A DNA stretch of 64,000 nucleotides from NCBI GenBank assembly GCA_022579005.1, contig MU401550.1:62374-126373 (forward strand), written 5' to 3'. Below, piece after piece: positions 10,172-19,660 of this stretch. This DNA is from Poronia punctata (Eukaryota; Ascomycota; Sordariomycetes; Xylariales; Xylariaceae). A model generated the notes under the pieces. That model was not told where the DNA came from. It did no database searches and saw only the letters and a program-made list of their open reading frames with translations. Position 1 is the first letter of the stretch, and each line of letters opens with the position of its first letter. The position numbers and the translations under genes were made by a program.

Positions 10172-11216
10172 CGGGTTTTGATTTTGCTTCTGGAGTTGTT
10201 TTAATGGACGCCAGGTGGACTGGACCCATGGTTGCTGACAAAGTCGGCCGCTTTTTGTTTGTTTTTGCTGTTGTTACCAATACCCAATTCCGGCGTTTGA
10301 AAGGGAATATCATGTATGACCGGGCTTAGATACATCGAGCACAAGCATCTTTTTCCTTTATTAAGAGAAGAATTAATAAATAATTAACCACATAATGCCT
10401 GTCCTCTATCTCTTCATCTTGGCTCGAGTAGAGTACGTACGTAATTTTAAAGACCAGTCATCCCGATTAACTATGTACATATCAAAGTTCGGCATTCGGA
10501 GATGATTAGGGATTTTGATATACCTACCAACCCTCACCTCTGTATGACGCAAAAACGGCCTCTCGAGTCTTGGCTGGGGTGAAGGAATGTGGGGTTGACA
10601 GGGATCACCTCTCTCTTTAGTCCAACATCGTCACCGCCGCTATTGGAGCTTGTGGAGGGGTAAAGGAACTTTGTCTTTACTATCATCAACGGTCAACCAA
10701 ACACTGCCGAATCGGAGAGATATAGGAGGGAGGGGGTGTAGAGTCGGAGGATGAACATGGGATGAATAGTAGTCTAGAGCAGGCCATTGGAAGCATATAC
10801 CATCTACACGTACATAGAATATAATCTCGAGCAGTCTTAAATGTAACTGAGCTTCGAATTTCCTTTTCCTCCCCTCTTTCTCCCGTCATCGTGAACCCCT
10901 CATTAGGTATGGTAGGTACCTTACTTTAGCTAAGCATCCTACCTTTACTGTGAAACGTTCAAAGTTAAAGTAGCAACCAGAGACCTCGGAAAAGCCAACG
11001 GACCAAACCCCGAGCTGTGTACCTACTGACGCTATCCGAGCCGCGCTTCTAGCTATAACACTCGACCGACTTACAACTCCGTCAAGCTAGCAAGGAAAGA
11101 GAAAAGAAAGTACCATTGAAGCTTACGATATAACCATCGACTTCAAACATTTACACACACCCATCATTTTACACCACCAGCCTACCAAACAAAAAAAAGA
11201 CGACAAAGCAGACAAA
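10172..11216. other. Intergenic region
   Basis: About 1 kb with no supported gene. Contains 3' sequence of the secreted-protein gene and the CA-rich leader of the downstream hydrolase (11120-11216), plus TAGGTACC motifs near 10910. Confidence 0.6.
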
Positions 11217-12209
11217 ATGGTGTTCGAAACCAAAGCAACAATCACCACCTTCGGCGGCCAACTCCTCAAACTCACCCACCCATCACACAGCACCAAGACC
11301 CCGATGAACGTATCCATCTACCTCCCCCCGGCCGCCATCTCCTCCTCCTCCCCACCAAAAAAGGTCCCTGTACTCATCTACCTCTCCGGCCTAACATGCA
11401 CACCCGACAACTGCGCCGAAAAGGGCTTCCTCCACGCCGCGGCCTCGAAGCACAACATCGCAATCGTATACCCCGACACGTCCCCCCGCGGCGCCAATAT
11501 TACCGGTGAGGACGAATCCTACGATTTCGGCAGCGGGGCAGGCTTCTACATAGACGCGACGGAATCCCCCTGGAGCGAGAACTACAACATGTACAGCTAC
11601 ATCCGACACGAACTTCTCGACGCGGTATTCGCCGCCGCCGATTTCGGAAACCGGCTGGATCGGGACCGCATCAGCATCACGGGACACAGCATGGGCGGCC
11701 ATGGCGCGTTGACGATATATCTCAAGAACCCGGGTCTATTCCGCAGCGTGAGCGCCTTCGCCCCCATCGCGAACCCGGTTAATTGTCCGTGGGGTGAGAA
11801 GGCCTTTTCCGGATATCTGGGGAGCGGGGATAAGGAGGAGTGGAAGAGACATGACGCTACGGAGTTGGTGGCGCAGGAACAGTGGAAGGGGAAGGATCTC
11901 CGTGCGTTGATTGATGTTGGGACCGGGGATAATTTCTATAAGCAGGGTCAATTGCTGCCGGAGAATTTTGAAAAGGCCGTGGAAGAGGCGGGTGTTACGG
12001 GGGTTAATGTGAGGTATCAGGCGGTAAGTTTCTCTCCTTTTTTTTTTTTTTCCTTCTTCTTCGTTTTTTTTCCACCCGTGTCCTGGCGATGAAGTGTGGG
12101 GAGAAAAGGCTGACATCAAGAGATCAATCAGAACTACGACCATTCGTACTTCTTCATTTCTACTTTCGCTCAAGATCACGTCGATCACGCCGCCAAGTAC
12201 CTGCTGTGA
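11217..12209 (+). CDS. S-formylglutathione hydrolase (esterase D family), two exons
   Basis: Model: exons 11217-12023 and 12132-12209 (294 aa, typical length). The enzyme hydrolyses S-formylglutathione to formate and glutathione, the second step of glutathione-dependent formaldehyde detoxification in the cytosol. Visible landmarks: oxyanion-side motif LSGLTCTPDNC, nucleophile elbow GHSMGGHGA (Ser158), catalytic Asp in DVGTGDNF (about D238) and catalytic His in YDHSYFF (about H273) encoded by the short second exon. The 108-bp intron has donor GTAAGT and an extremely pyrimidine-rich interior; reading through it would delete the catalytic His, so the two-exon model is required. It converges on the Afi1-like gene. 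The C-terminus KYLL lacks an obvious peroxisomal SKL signal. Confidence 0.95.
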
Positions 12210-12619
12210 AATCACAGCGTCGACCTATGTTGCGTATTGATAGCGTCAATAGTGAGGAACAGGGAGCAGTGAGCATGAAAAATAAAACGCCAATGTAATG
12301 GTGGTTTTATATCACTCAAGAAACACTCAATGAGTATCGATGGCAGTTCGACAATACGAATAATACCGAATTTGAAGTTATGATTCAAGTTATAAACTTG
12401 GGCAGCTGATAGTATCCATCATATACCTAGCTCCAAACCCGTCTTCAAAAGCTCATCATCATGTCTCAAGTAATGTGCAGTTAACTGTAGTAGCTATGTG
12501 GGATATCATCATGACAAGATAAAACAAGACAAGACAAGATATCTTGAAAAGCAGCAAAATTGGCCCGCTAATTCCGATGCGTGAAAAATCATGCCCCCAA
12601 CAGAGAAAGATCTCGGGCA
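12210..12619. other. Intergenic region between convergent genes
   Basis: Holds the 3' ends of the SFGH (+) and Afi1-like (-) transcripts. It includes a small run of ACAAGAC-like repeats around 12515-12545; nothing else is seen. Confidence 0.7.
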
Positions 12620-15308
12620 TTAGCTTATCCTCTGTCCGACATCCGGACTTGGTCTGTCCTTGTCTGACTTCGTTCTCAACTCTGTTTCGACCTCACGTCG
12701 GATACGATGAAAAGCCAGCTTCTGATATCGACTGAGTCCTTTCCACCAGTGCTGTCCCGCTTCATGCTCGGCAACCCGTTCCAACAATTCCGACGTCTTG
12801 ACTCGGACGTCCTGGTCTTTATGGAATAGACCAAGGGCAATATAAAACAAGCCAGCGTGTGATTCGGGCGCCACAGTTAGCAGTAGACATATTTCGTCAT
12901 AAGACCAAATCGAGTTGGCAAATGAGAGGTATATGTCCCGGCTTTGGGTCGGTGTGAGTCGTTGTGTGCGTAGGCGATCATGCATGTGGTGTAGATCGAG
13001 GCCCTTCAAAGGTCGAATGGTGTATAACTGGGCGAGGTCCTATACATAGAAACAAGGTTAGCCTTCGAAAATGCCCCTAATTGCATGCAACCAGGAATAT
13101 GGTAGCTTGGTTGGTGGGCATTACCTGGATGTAGCTGTAGTAGCTTCTCGTGTTTCTCCAGCCTTCGATCCTGCACACGTTGCCGGCAAGTTCCTTCTGC
13201 TTGGCTGCCTCATCTGCCCAAACGTAACCGTGGCCGCCTGTGAGCTGCTCATGTTGGTCCCCACCTATATATAAGGCGCTAGCTCCGTACACACTCTCCT
13301 CGAATGCAGCAGCTATACGGGTGAACCTGACGACCCAATCTCGCCACTTGGCTCGGACAACTCTTTCGCCATGCCTTGCTGCTATACTCTTGAGAATATC
13401 ATTCATAAATACCACGTCTCCTGTCAGATCGGCCGAAGTGTTGAACGAGCCACTCAGAATATTGGCAAAGGCCGGGTTGTGTGATTGGAAATGAACCAAC
13501 CCTTCGGTGACGGGCGCCGGTTCGATCTTGCTACTGATCTTCATTCGGCCGCTGGGAAGATCGCATAACAGATCCCACCACTCGGGGTGAAGCTCAAATG
13601 TAGGATTGGTTACACCGGCTATGAAGCCAGGGACCTTCAGGAGGTCGTCAATTTTGGTGAGGTCTGTGTATGGAAATGCGAAGCGCGTAAAGCCTCTCAG
13701 CACGCCGCCCGATGCAAGAGCGCAGGCGGCGAGGACAGCTTGCGCTACTTCTCCAGAGGGCATATTGTGCCCCAGGAAGATGATCCTCTTCTGCGTCAGC
13801 AAGGCATTGGCCAGGACTAGGATCGGATGCGTATTCGGTCCATTTGTAGTCAGGTGCGGATGCAACGTGAATGGCTGCATGTTCTTTGCATGTGGCTCCG
13901 AGAAGTTTTGTATAAGTTTGATGAGAGAGAAGTCCCCCACCGTTTCCGGCATCGTAGCCGTGGGGACCTTGACGGGGATCGGAATTCCCTTGTACATCAC
14001 CTTGCTCTCGAACTCGTGCGTGTCTCGAGGCACAAAATAAGCCGTGTGGCCTTCTAGATGTGCTTTGGTTCCTGCCCGGGATATGCTTTGGGGCTTCGGC
14101 GGGCTTTTACTCGCATCGAAAGGTTCGCCCACCTGGCTAGTGAGGTCCTCCGCAATCCGCTTCTGGGCCATCCGCTCAAACTTCTCGACAAACAGATCCT
14201 TGTTGTCGCTGGATTGGAGCAGGTATTTCTCTAGCAAACTAAGCCTGGGCATAAGAGAAAGATCCATGTCGTTGACAGCGTCGTAGAGCATCGATAAAGT
14301 CTCTGGCACTGGAGATTTGAAGTACTCCTCGAGCGCTAGTAACAGAAGAGGCTGGATTATACAAGGTTAGTTTTGGTAGAGGGAACGACTTTGGTGGTCA
14401 GGAGATATTATACCAACCTTGTAGATGTGTAGAAACGGGTGCCGAGTACATATAGCCATGGCCTTGACGACCGCGCCTCGTTTCACGCTTTTGTCGTGCT
14501 TCGTGTAAACCAAATTCAAGACGTAGATTAAGGGTGGACCTTCGCCGCCCTCTGGTTCCGAATCGGTAGATGCGCCGTCATCCCAATCGTCATCGTCATC
14601 GTCATCGTCATCTTCATCATCACTGAGATCTCCATCTTCGTCGTTAGCGGCGTTTCCGTCTTCTCCAGTGATCCCGGCTTCTCTATCTCTCCGCCGTTTT
14701 CTTCTCCTGCGTCGAGCTTGCCTTTTCCGCTGTTCCTGCTCCTCATCTTCCTGGTTTGAGTCTTTGTGTAGAAAGAAGATAGTCCAATCCTGATTGCGAG
14801 CGTGCGCCTGATCCGGCAACATCAACTCAGCCAGCATATGTTCGTCGCCGGTTATGGCAACTGGAAACTGGTGCTCCATGACCGGACCACGGTCGATGTC
14901 GAAGGAAGCAACCAAGATATACTCGACATGATTATCGGGGGACTCTCGAGGGTATTGGGATCGCAGTTTCCTTTGTGATTGGTTTATGGGGATATTTCTC
15001 GCTGCAACGGAGATGGACGATCCTTCGGAGATAACTGCTTGGCTCCCATAGGAGGAAGTTTTGGACTTGAAGCTCGGATTTGATGTGCGATCGGTATCTG
15101 TCACGGCTTGTTGGGGAGATTGTGGCGGCCGTGATGGATGTGATAGTCCGGAAACCGAGTTGGATCGAGAGGAAGGGAACGACGAGAGAGATGCGCGTTG
15201 GTTCCCGTTGCCACCGTTGCCACCGTTCGAGTAGGACTGGGATTGGTTGGTGTTTGTCCGCGTCAGATACGGGAGTACCGGTTGTGCTGAAGCCATTCCG
15301 GGCGCCAT
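12620..15308 (-). CDS. Afi1-like Arf3-docking, DENN-type polarity protein, three exons
   Basis: Model on the minus strand: exons 15308-14418, 14351-13125 and 13039-12620 (845 aa). After a Ser/Asn/Gly-rich leader the conserved block [20 protein letters not shown] ... [11 protein letters not shown] ... DWTIFFLH marks the Afi1 docking domain for Arf3, followed by a long basic-acidic spacer ([11 protein letters not shown], then a run of nine Asp) and a SPA/DENN-like core ([33 protein letters not shown]). In yeast, Afi1 binds the Arf6-like GTPase Arf3 and helps polarise it at the cell cortex; A. nidulans MesA is a related protein as I recall. The junctions rebuild [14 protein letters not shown] and YSYIQ|DLAQLY in frame, supporting both introns (66 and 85 bp). 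The start at 15308 is the first in-frame ATG visible. Confidence 0.87.
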
Positions 15309-15962
15309 TCAAGTGTCGACTGGTTTCCGACCTAGTATGGAGTTCGCACGGAGTGGACGAGGCGTCGTGGTGCCTTTAGTCGAGGAGGACGCACCGAGGG
15401 TTTCCCAACTCTTCTTTCCTGATAGAGTGTGTGCGTCCACGGCGGGTGAGATATCTTGGGACGGTATAGAGGTAGTGCGAATCCGAAAAGTCTTGTTTGA
15501 GACTAAGGTTTCGAGGTGGACAGACCGACCAGTCGGCAGTAGAATATCGAACTCTAACAGTCGGCCCCTTTTCCAGCGCTTACGGACTGTAGCTCTTAAA
15601 CTCTGAAGCCGCAAAGGCCAGATCCACGCAATGCCGAATCGACAAGCCTGAGTCGAGGCGAACAAGGGGAGGGAAGAGTCGAACAGGGAGGCCCTTGAGA
15701 CATGACATGCTACATGTCCATGTTGGTGGTGTTTTTCGTTGAGTGGTGTACTGTTTCAATGCATCGTATAATGCCCGGCTTCAACAAAGCCGACAGACAA
15801 GGGGTAGAACTGCACGGCAAAGGTGAACGGGGACGAATTTCACAGGGTAGCACCAACCAAATGCAGCCCCTCTATCGTTGCACAAAAGACCCCTGTTTCT
15901 GCTACCCCTTAAAGAGGATTTAACCTACTCAAGCCTAGCTTCTAGTTCAAGTCAACCTCTGG
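15309..15962. other. Intergenic region upstream of the Afi1-like gene
   Basis: Upstream (promoter and leader) sequence for the minus-strand Afi1-like gene, ending at an AT-rich inverted-repeat element. No gene supported. Confidence 0.6.
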
Positions 15963-16542
15963 GCCAGAGGTTGTTAAATTAGTATGTAGTAATTGGTACT
16001 ACATGTAGTATTACTACATGTAGTAACGGTGTAGTAACAAGATCTCAATACTAATGTAGTATTAGTATAGGCTATTACTATACTACAAAAAATGTAGTAA
16101 TTTTGTAGTAATTTTTAGTATTACTACAATTACTACATTTTTATTACAATAATTTTTCCGAATTTTTTCCGAATTTTTTCGAATTTTCCTAAATTTTTTT
16201 AATTTTTTTTTCTTTTTTAAATAATAAAAAAATCAATTAAATTATATACAGTATATTTTTACTATATACTGTATTATATACACTGTATATATAAACAGTG
16301 TTTTATTTTTTATACTGTTTTATTTTATTTTACATAGTGTTTATACTGTTTTTTAATTAAAAATTAGTATTTTTGTAGTAATTGTAGTACTACTATATAC
16401 TATAGTAGTATTACTACATATAGTAATAGTATAGACAATTACTAACCCTTATAGTATTAGTATAGCCTATTACTAACTACATGTAGTATTAGTATAGGCA
16501 TTTACTACATTAGTATTACTAATTTACAACCCTGCCTCTGGC
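15963..16542. mobile_element. AT-rich 580-bp element with terminal inverted repeats (MITE-like)
   Basis: The left end reads GCCAGAGGTTGTTAAATTAG and the reverse complement of the right end reads GCCAGAGGCAGGGTTGTAAA followed by TTAGTA, so both ends share GCCAGAGG and GTTGT(T)AAATTAGTA blocks with a small indel. The interior is extremely AT-rich, packed with short palindromes such as CTACATGTAG and TATATACTGTATTATATA, and has no coding potential. Together this suggests a decayed non-autonomous DNA transposon. AT-richness is compatible with repeat-induced point mutation, but I cannot measure dinucleotide bias. No clear target-site duplication was found. Confidence 0.55.
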
Positions 16543-17118
16543 AGCTTTGTTTTAGCGCTGAATATCTTTTATCCATCCAATAACCTCTTGTTATTATTCA
16601 TAGTTTAGGTGACCTCCATGTGTACCTAGAAGTATGTATCTCTCCCCAGGTGCCAGGTTTTGGGGTAGAATGGTTGAAGGAATTATGTCAGGACTTTTCA
16701 TTTTGTATGTTGCATCTGGTAATATTACATGGCAGTTCACACAGGATACAACAAATGATACTACAAGACATGAGCATGGACTATTTACGCCTTTGAACTT
16801 GCTTTTACCACTTTATAGCCAATAAGTGGGACTGTTTGAGACAAAGGGCTGAGATTGAAAAGGCTGAGGCTGACAAAAGCCGGCTCCAGAGTTCCGGCAA
16901 TGACTTCATCATACGACCAATAGATATACGTCTATTTTCTTCAATTTCAACTAAGAGTAGGTATCAGCACTCACCTTACAGCTCTCCAAAAGCGAGTCGG
17001 CTATCTAGTTTTCCGAAGCCGGTGAGCAGACAAGTCCTACATTTTATACTCGGGCATTGTACGCATACGTCGTCAGTAAGGCTATCTAGGCAAGGTAGTC
17101 AATTGCCCCAAGTTAGAA
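16543..17118. other. Intergenic region upstream of the sirtuin, with a possible decayed coding fragment
   Basis: Non-coding by normal criteria. One plus-strand frame from about 16610 to 16900 stays open except for one TGA and includes protein-like stretches (VEWLKELCQDFSF, then KWDCLRQRAEIEKAEADKS). It could be a broken gene or transposase remnant next to the AT-rich element. The remainder is presumed sirtuin promoter. Confidence 0.35.
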
Positions 17119-18321
17119 ATGCGTAAGCCTTACATGCGCATTCCATATACAGATGTGTTAGCGGCTCCAACCATTATTCCGCAGAGCGCTGCAACTCTGT
17201 CTGGGGCTGCCGCAGCCTTGCGAGAGTTTCTCACCACTAGTACGTCAGCTGGGCCACGTCCATCCACGGCCGTTCTGACCGGTGCTGGCATCTCTGTCGC
17301 TAGTGGTCTGGCAGATTATCGAGGCGCCAAAGGCACGTATCGCGTCAACAAAACATATCGCCCCATCTATTACCACGAATTCCTGGGCAATCATGAAGTA
17401 AGAAAACGGTACTGGGCGAGGAGTTTTCTTGGCTGGACGACGTTATACAAGGCCAAACCTAACTTAACTCACTTTGCTATCAAACAACTAAGCGACTTGG
17501 GCCTGGTTAAGAACGTCATAACACAAAATGTCGACTCTTTTCATTTGAGGGCGCATCCCCATCTTCCAACTGTCGAACTACATGGCTATTTGAGATCTTG
17601 CGTCTGCACTTCCTGCCACACGGAACTCCCACGCGATGTCTTCCAAGATGAGTTGGCAAGGCTCAATCCGGCGTGGGCCGCTTTTCTGCAGGAGATATTG
17701 GCAACGGGCGCCTTGGATACAGAAAACCCCGACGAACGGCGCGCAAGGGGCATGAAAACGAACCCTGACGGCGACGTTGACATTCCGGATGCTCCATATA
17801 CGACTTTCCGCTATCCTCCGTGCCCGAAGTGCCTAGCGCACCCTCCTTCTATGGGCGATGGCAGTAGTGCGATCGTTGAAGTCGACTCGGACGGGGCCTG
17901 GGGAACAAACAGTACGGCAGGAATATTGAAGCCAGCCGTTGTCATGTTCGGCGAGAGCATAAGCGCGCCTGTCAAGAAGGCAGCGGAGAACGTGATCGAT
18001 GATGCCGACAGGTTGCTTGTCCTAGGTACGTCTTTGGCCACATACTCCGCATGGAGACTAGCCAAGCAAGCCAAGAGCCAAAACAAACCTGTTGCCATTG
18101 TGAATCTCGGAGGGGTGAGAGGCGAGGATGCATTCTTTGTCGACCTCGATCCAACCCAAACAGGTGCTCAAGGCACAAGAATCGAGATATCAACTGACGA
18201 GTTATTGCCTGTCGTGGTAGAACAATTGCAAAGATCATCCACTGTCGAAATGGCCCACCAAACTTCTGACCATGCCATAGAAGAACATGGGGCCACTGTC
18301 TTTAAAGACCTATTATCTTAG
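17119..18321 (+). CDS. Class II (SIRT4-like) NAD-dependent sirtuin, probably mitochondrial
   Basis: Single exon, 400 aa. The sirtuin core starts with TGAGISVASGLADYRG (from about residue 54), continues with TQNVDSFH, the catalytic His in VELHGYLRS, a zinc site with CVCTSC and a second CPKC pair separated by a long insert, and the NAD-binding VVMFGESIS and LGTSLATYSAWRL segments. Family members are NAD-dependent deacylases or ADP-ribosyltransferases, and the GAG(I)S/NVD pattern matches the SIRT4/class II group, which is usually mitochondrial. The N-terminus is short; either Met1 (17119) or Met6 could be the start, and a targeting signal is not obvious. The insert with PDGDVDIPDAPYTTFRYP between the cysteine pairs is, as I recall, common in fungal homologues. 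The stop is 68 bp from the convergent membrane-protein gene. Confidence 0.92.
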   Translation: MRKPYMRIPYTDVLAAPTIIPQSAATLSGAAAALREFLTTSTSAGPRPSTAVLTGAGISVASGLADYRGAKGTYRVNKTYRPIYYHEFLGNHEVRKRYWARSFLGWTTLYKAKPNLTHFAIKQLSDLGLVKNVITQNVDSFHLRAHPHLPTVELHGYLRSCVCTSCHTELPRDVFQDELARLNPAWAAFLQEILATGALDTENPDERRARGMKTNPDGDVDIPDAPYTTFRYPPCPKCLAHPPSMGDGSSAIVEVDSDGAWGTNSTAGILKPAVVMFGESISAPVKKAAENVIDDADRLLVLGTSLATYSAWRLAKQAKSQNKPVAIVNLGGVRGEDAFFVDLDPTQTGAQGTRIEISTDELLPVVVEQLQRSSTVEMAHQTSDHAIEEHGATVFKDLLS

Positions 18322-18389
18322 GTAGAATAGAGCTTGCGCACGCTGCCGTATTATTATATATATAGAAACCAGCAGGTCGACCCCACAAT

Positions 18390-19025
18390 TTAGAAGAAAT
18401 TGGAGTAGTTCGCATTCGATTTTGTTGTCGGGGTGCTAGGTGTTTGTGCTGGTGTCGGTGTCGGTGTCGGTGTTGGAGCTGTAGATGCGCCTTCCTTGGT
18501 GGTTTTCCTCGTACTCCTAGGCGTTGCATCCCCTCTTTCAATTTCTTTGATGAGTTCCTCCCATTGTTTCTCTTGCTCGGCATCGCCAGTTCCCAGACTC
18601 TTCTCGACGTCTACCTCTTCTCCTCTCTGCAGTTTCTCAACAACTTCGCGTAGCACGCCAATGCGGACTTCGGCTCGTCTCATGAAGGTGGAATAGTCTC
18701 TCTTGAGTGCTATCATGTTAATGGACATGGACCCGATAAAGAGGAATATGACGATGTAGAAAGTCGCAGGATTCCATTCCTTAGACTTGGGTGGCTTCGG
18801 TCTTACGGAATCTGGCGTTCCCCAGTCGATATCGGATTTAGGCTTCCTTCGCAGAGGTTTCGGTATCATGGATTTCCAAAAGGATGGGTGCACAATCGTA
18901 GGTGCTGAACTTCGATGTCGGAGCTGGGTTTGCTGCTGGCCAAAGGACGAGCCAGCAGCGGGGACTCTCGGTATGACAAGCCGAGAATAAACTCTTCGGG
19001 TTCCTTGACTTATGTACCTCTCCAT
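18390..19025 (-). CDS. Small mitochondrial inner-membrane protein, DUF5321-like
   Basis: Single exon, 211 aa. The N-terminus (residues 1-60) is rich in Arg, Ser and Gln with almost no acidic residues, as in a mitochondrial presequence. A membrane segment follows (WNPATFYIVIFLFIGSMSIN, about residues 84-103) and then a charged helix (RRAEVRIGVLREVVEKLQRG) and EVDVEKSLGTGD. This combination resembles an uncharacterised fungal family I recall as DUF5321. Function is unknown. The C-terminal tail is a Pro-Thr repeat (APTPTPTPTPAQTPSTPTT) encoded by a GTGTCG-type microsatellite and then ends NYSNFF. The gene converges on the sirtuin and diverges from the separase gene. Confidence 0.75.
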   Translation of the reverse strand: MERYISQGTRRVYSRLVIPRVPAAGSSFGQQQTQLRHRSSAPTIVHPSFWKSMIPKPLRRKPKSDIDWGTPDSVRPKPPKSKEWNPATFYIVIFLFIGSMSINMIALKRDYSTFMRRAEVRIGVLREVVEKLQRGEEVDVEKSLGTGDAEQEKQWEELIKEIERGDATPRSTRKTTKEGASTAPTPTPTPTPAQTPSTPTTKSNANYSNFF

Positions 19026-19660
19026 TATGTAGGGTGAAGAGATAATTTACAATCTTGCGCGGCAAGTCGGTTTGTATAAAATTCCACTTTGCAGAATAGC
19101 GACGTATTGTAAAATCACCAAGGACAAGAAAATTGGTACAAAAGTTTAGATAGAGGTTGACTTTATTTCGCAGGATACCTACTATGGAGGTCTAGCCATC
19201 CTCATTGGTTCAGCTGCCAAAGGTCGATGGAGCGAGTCAAGCATGATCCACTACCTACTGTACCCTTTTGGCTGCCGGTTGCCCAGACGACATACAATGC
19301 CCTATCGGAGCTAAAAATACACAACAGGCTGTCAAAGCTGCTTCCATTTCAGTGATTCACGCTAGCTGCACGGTACAAGATCAGCTGCAATATCATACCC
19401 TGGCACGTCTGGACCTGGATAACAAGCAATAACGTGCCTATTATCGGCTTTAACTTGAGTGCATAGCTTATTCTTTAACACTCCTTCAATCTACCTAACC
19501 TAGGTTACTCTATCAACGCGACATAGACATGCGTTGTCTGCTTTTGTGATCTGCATCCATTGGTCTGGCGTTTTGAATTCTGTATTTTGCAGTTTTTGTT
19601 CATGACGATATGATTATAAGAGCCCACATCACATCCACGATACCTCGAGACAAATAACTT
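19026..19660. promoter_or_regulatory. Divergent promoter region, DUF5321-like (-) / separase (+)
   Basis: A 635-bp region between two oppositely oriented genes. No specific element could be assigned. Confidence 0.45.
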
